NCBI RefSeq assembly: GCF_000411115.1
Contig: NZ_KE150258.1
Coordinates: 1-47,659 of the forward strand
Direction of reading: 5' to 3'
Length of the DNA: 47,659 bases
Source of the DNA: Capnocytophaga granulosa ATCC 51502
Lineage (GTDB): Bacteria > Bacteroidota > Bacteroidia > Flavobacteriales > Flavobacteriaceae
The position numbers and the translations under genes are program-made. The notes below the pieces were generated by a model that was not told the origin of the DNA, ran no database searches, and worked only from the letters and a program-made list of their open reading frames with translations. Positions 45,259 through 47,659 of this stretch are shown one piece after another (the first letter of the stretch is position 1; every line of letters starts with the position of its first letter).

Positions 45259-47541
45259 ATGAAAGATAATAATCATAAGAAAAACACGGATGCCCTTGAC
45301 TATCACGAGTTCCCACAACCAGGGAAGATAGCCGTGGTACCTACTAAGAAACACGCCTCCCAGTATGACCTCTCTTTGGCCTACTCTCCTGGAGTGGCAG
45401 AGCCTTGCTTGGCGATTGAAGAAAACAAAAACGATGCTTACCGATATACCAACAAAGGAAACCTCGTGGCAGTAATCTCCAATGGTACCGCCGTGCTTGG
45501 CTTGGGTAACATAGGTGCTGATGCAGCCAAACCTGTGATGGAGGGTAAAGGCTTGCTCTTTAAGATCTTTGCCGATATTGATGTATTTGACATAGAGGTC
45601 AATACCACTGATGTAGATGCCTTTGTCAACACGGTTAAGGCCATTGCGCCTACTTTCGGGGGAATCAACTTGGAAGACATCAAGTCGCCAGAGGCTTTCG
45701 AAATCGAGCGTCGATTGAAGGAAGAATTGGACATTCCTGTGATGCACGATGACCAACACGGTACCGCCATTATCTCAGCTGCAGCACTTAAGAACGCTTT
45801 GGAAATTGTCGGCAAGGATATTCGCCAGATAAAGATGGTTGTCAATGGTGCAGGAGCTGCCGCTATTTCTTGTACTCGCTTGTATATTGCCTTGGGAGCT
45901 GACCCTAAAAATATCGTGATGTGCGACAGCAAGGGAGTCATTCGCAAGGACAATCCTAACTTGGACTACCTCAAGGCCGAGTTTGCCACTGACCGCGACC
46001 TACACACTCTTGAAGAAGCCATGAAAGATGCTGATGTCTTTATCGGTCTTTCCAAAGGAAATGTAGTAAGCCCAGAGATGCTCCTTAGCATGGCCAAAGA
46101 CCCTATCGTGTTCGCCATGGCCAACCCTACCCCTGAGATTGCTTATGACTTGGCTACTCAAACCCGTTCGGACATCATCATGGCCACAGGCCGCTCCGAT
46201 ACCCCTAACCAAGTGAATAACGTACTTGGGTTCCCCTTTATCTTCCGTGGTGCCTTGGATGTACGCGCTACCAAGATCAATGAAGAAATGAAATTGGCCG
46301 CGGTACACGCCTTGGCCGAGTTGGCTAAGAAAACCGTACCAGACCAAGTGAATCTGGTATATGGAGGTGCCAATCTTAGTTTTGGCAAGGAATACATTAT
46401 TCCTAAGCCTTTTGACCCACGCCTTATCTACGAAGTGCCGCCCGCTATTGCCAAAGCCGCTATAGAGACAGGTGTCGCACAGAAACCCATCACCGACTGG
46501 GACGCTTACCGCGAACAGCTGATGGATAGGCTTGGCGGTAGCAACCGAGAAATCCGTGTGCTTCAGGAACGTGCCCGCCAAAATCCTAAGCGAGTGGTAT
46601 TCCCCGAAGCTGACCTTACGGATGTACTTAAGGCCGCCCAAAGGGTATACCAAGAAGGTATCGCTATTCCCGTACTGCTCGGCCCTAAGGATATTATCCA
46701 AAGCAAAATGGAAGAGCTCGGCTTTGAGGCCAACTTGCAGATCATAGATCCTAAAAGCCCAGAAGAGAGAGAACGTCGTCACCGCTTTGCGGACATCTAC
46801 TGGAAGAAGCGTGAGCGCAAGGGCATCACTCAGATCAATGCACGCCGCCTGATGCGTGAGCGCAACTACTTCGGTGCTATGCTGGTGAATACCGGTGAGG
46901 CCGATGCGATGATTACAGGTTACTCTCGCTCCTACCCACAGACCATTCGTCCTATCTTGGACTTGGTAGAGAAAGAAGAAGGCTTCCAGCGTATTGCAGC
47001 CACTAGTATCCTTATCACCAAGCGTGGCCCCTTGTTCCTTTCCGATACTACGATGAACCCTAATCCATCTTCGGAAGACTTGACCGCTATCACTTTGGCG
47101 GTAGCCGAGAAAGCGAAGATGTTCGGTTTAGACCCTGCTATTGCCCTACTTTCTTACTCCAACTTTGGTTCTGCTCCTTCGGAAAGTACCAAAAAGCTCA
47201 GCAAGACCGTCTCCTACCTACACAAGAACTATCCAGAGCTTATTGTAGATGGAGAGGTACAGGTAGATGTTGCCCTTAACCCAGAGAAAATGGCAGCCAT
47301 GTTCCCCTTCTCCAAGCTCAATGGCAAGGCCGCCAATGTGCTTATATTCCCTAACTTGGAGTCGGCTAATATCACCTATAAGATCATGAAAGAGTCTGAA
47401 GGAATCAGCTCTATAGGACCTATCATCTTAGGACTCTCCAAGCCTATACACATCACTCTGATGAACGCCAGCGTAGATGAAATGGTAAATCTTACTACTT
47501 TCGCCGTAGTAGATGCCCAAGAGAGAGAAAGAAGGAAATAA
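45259..47541 (+). CDS. maeB: NADP-dependent malic enzyme, MaeB type with PTA-like domain
   Basis: MaeB decarboxylates malate to pyruvate and CO2 (or works in reverse) with NADP+. The 760-residue protein has the N-terminal malic enzyme part (SLAYSPGVAEPC, with catalytic Tyr42; DDQHGTAI; nucleotide loop VNGAGAAAISC) and a C-terminal domain (about 430-755) related to phosphotransacetylase, as in other MaeB enzymes, where it allows regulation by acetyl-CoA-type metabolites but lacks transacetylase activity. Length is normal. It is the last gene and is intact. Confidence 0.95.
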   Translation: MKDNNHKKNTDALDYHEFPQPGKIAVVPTKKHASQYDLSLAYSPGVAEPCLAIEENKNDAYRYTNKGNLVAVISNGTAVLGLGNIGADAAKPVMEGKGLLFKIFADIDVFDIEVNTTDVDAFVNTVKAIAPTFGGINLEDIKSPEAFEIERRLKEELDIPVMHDDQHGTAIISAAALKNALEIVGKDIRQIKMVVNGAGAAAISCTRLYIALGADPKNIVMCDSKGVIRKDNPNLDYLKAEFATDRDLHTLEEAMKDADVFIGLSKGNVVSPEMLLSMAKDPIVFAMANPTPEIAYDLATQTRSDIIMATGRSDTPNQVNNVLGFPFIFRGALDVRATKINEEMKLAAVHALAELAKKTVPDQVNLVYGGANLSFGKEYIIPKPFDPRLIYEVPPAIAKAAIETGVAQKPITDWDAYREQLMDRLGGSNREIRVLQERARQNPKRVVFPEADLTDVLKAAQRVYQEGIAIPVLLGPKDIIQSKMEELGFEANLQIIDPKSPEERERRHRFADIYWKKRERKGITQINARRLMRERNYFGAMLVNTGEADAMITGYSRSYPQTIRPILDLVEKEEGFQRIAATSILITKRGPLFLSDTTMNPNPSSEDLTAITLAVAEKAKMFGLDPAIALLSYSNFGSAPSESTKKLSKTVSYLHKNYPELIVDGEVQVDVALNPEKMAAMFPFSKLNGKAANVLIFPNLESANITYKIMKESEGISSIGPIILGLSKPIHITLMNASVDEMVNLTTFAVVDAQERERRK

Positions 47542-47659
47542 CGACAGCGTAATAATAAAAAAAGCACGACGACGCGTACGTTACGTTTACTTTATTAGTT
47601 ACGTATACTACTACTACTTACTTACGTACTAGTACGTACGTACGTATACTACTATATAT
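47542..47659. other. Contig end, probably low-quality sequence
   Basis: After the maeB stop codon the sequence becomes runs of TACG, ACG, CTA and TA with almost no G or C doublets, including three TACG in a row near 47634-47645 and ending CTACTATATAT. This follows the TACG nucleotide flow order of pyrosequencing and looks like read-end noise, not biology. No gene is annotated. Confidence 0.7.

Overview
This window looks like part of a chromosome from a gliding Bacteroidota of the class Flavobacteriia, and most plausibly a Capnocytophaga. The evidence is a gldH gliding lipoprotein gene, a very long secreted surface protein, promoters of the Bacteroidota type (-7 TANNTTTG) in place of Shine-Dalgarno-led genes, two lipoproteins whose residues after the Cys resemble the Capnocytophaga lipoprotein export signal, and central metabolism suited to CO2-dependent succinate formation (Dcu carrier, MaeB, citrate branch). 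The genus assignment is inference. I see no rRNA, tRNA or CRISPR array. The right end (after 47541) looks like low-quality contig-end sequence.

Layout. 1-4161: minus-strand 5' part of a large surface protein. 4468-8515: NhaD antiporter, a single-PAS Aer-like protein, a glycosyltransferase/DUF2062 fusion and a toxin-antitoxin pair. 8565-10862: YitT membrane protein and purK. 11069-12928: an orphan phage-type terminase large subunit with repeat-derived sequence inside its reading frame. 13255-18958: Dcu C4-dicarboxylate carrier, sppA, a GT5-only starch synthase, panC and a TrmH-type methyltransferase. 18955-20939: KtrAB-type potassium uptake. 21387-27262: gltA, monomeric icd and acn, the citrate to 2-oxoglutarate branch. 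27491-31679: asnS, a small membrane protein, a bile-acid-symporter-like carrier, DUF1304 and a nitroreductase. 31865-34068: an accessory cassette (HIRAN protein, SUKH protein, a probably frameshifted gene, a membrane protein). 34069-36824: gldH, a RicT/PSP1 protein and yebC. 37058-43707: a DUF1640-like coiled-coil protein, tandem MATE exporters, ddl, corA and an uncharacterised protein. 43781-44923: two paralogous lipoproteins. 45259-47541: maeB.

The most striking content is between the genes. About twenty intergenic arrays keep a strict 7-nt period although their consensus varies. One class (GTGACTA, GTGAAAA, ATTGTTA) sits exactly at gene ends and often supplies the stop codon. Another class (AACTYAA, ACTTTTT) ends 5-6 nt before start codons. 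One array (42633-42765) passes from the first class to the second without losing its 7-nt phase. A separate ~95-105 bp palindromic, MITE-like element has four copies, all lying among these arrays. Another ~125-145 bp repeat has three copies, and pieces of it and of the heptads are built into the terminase gene. A 232-bp palindromic element exactly fills one gene gap and supplies a stop codon. I do not know of a description of this heptad system, but I could not search for one.
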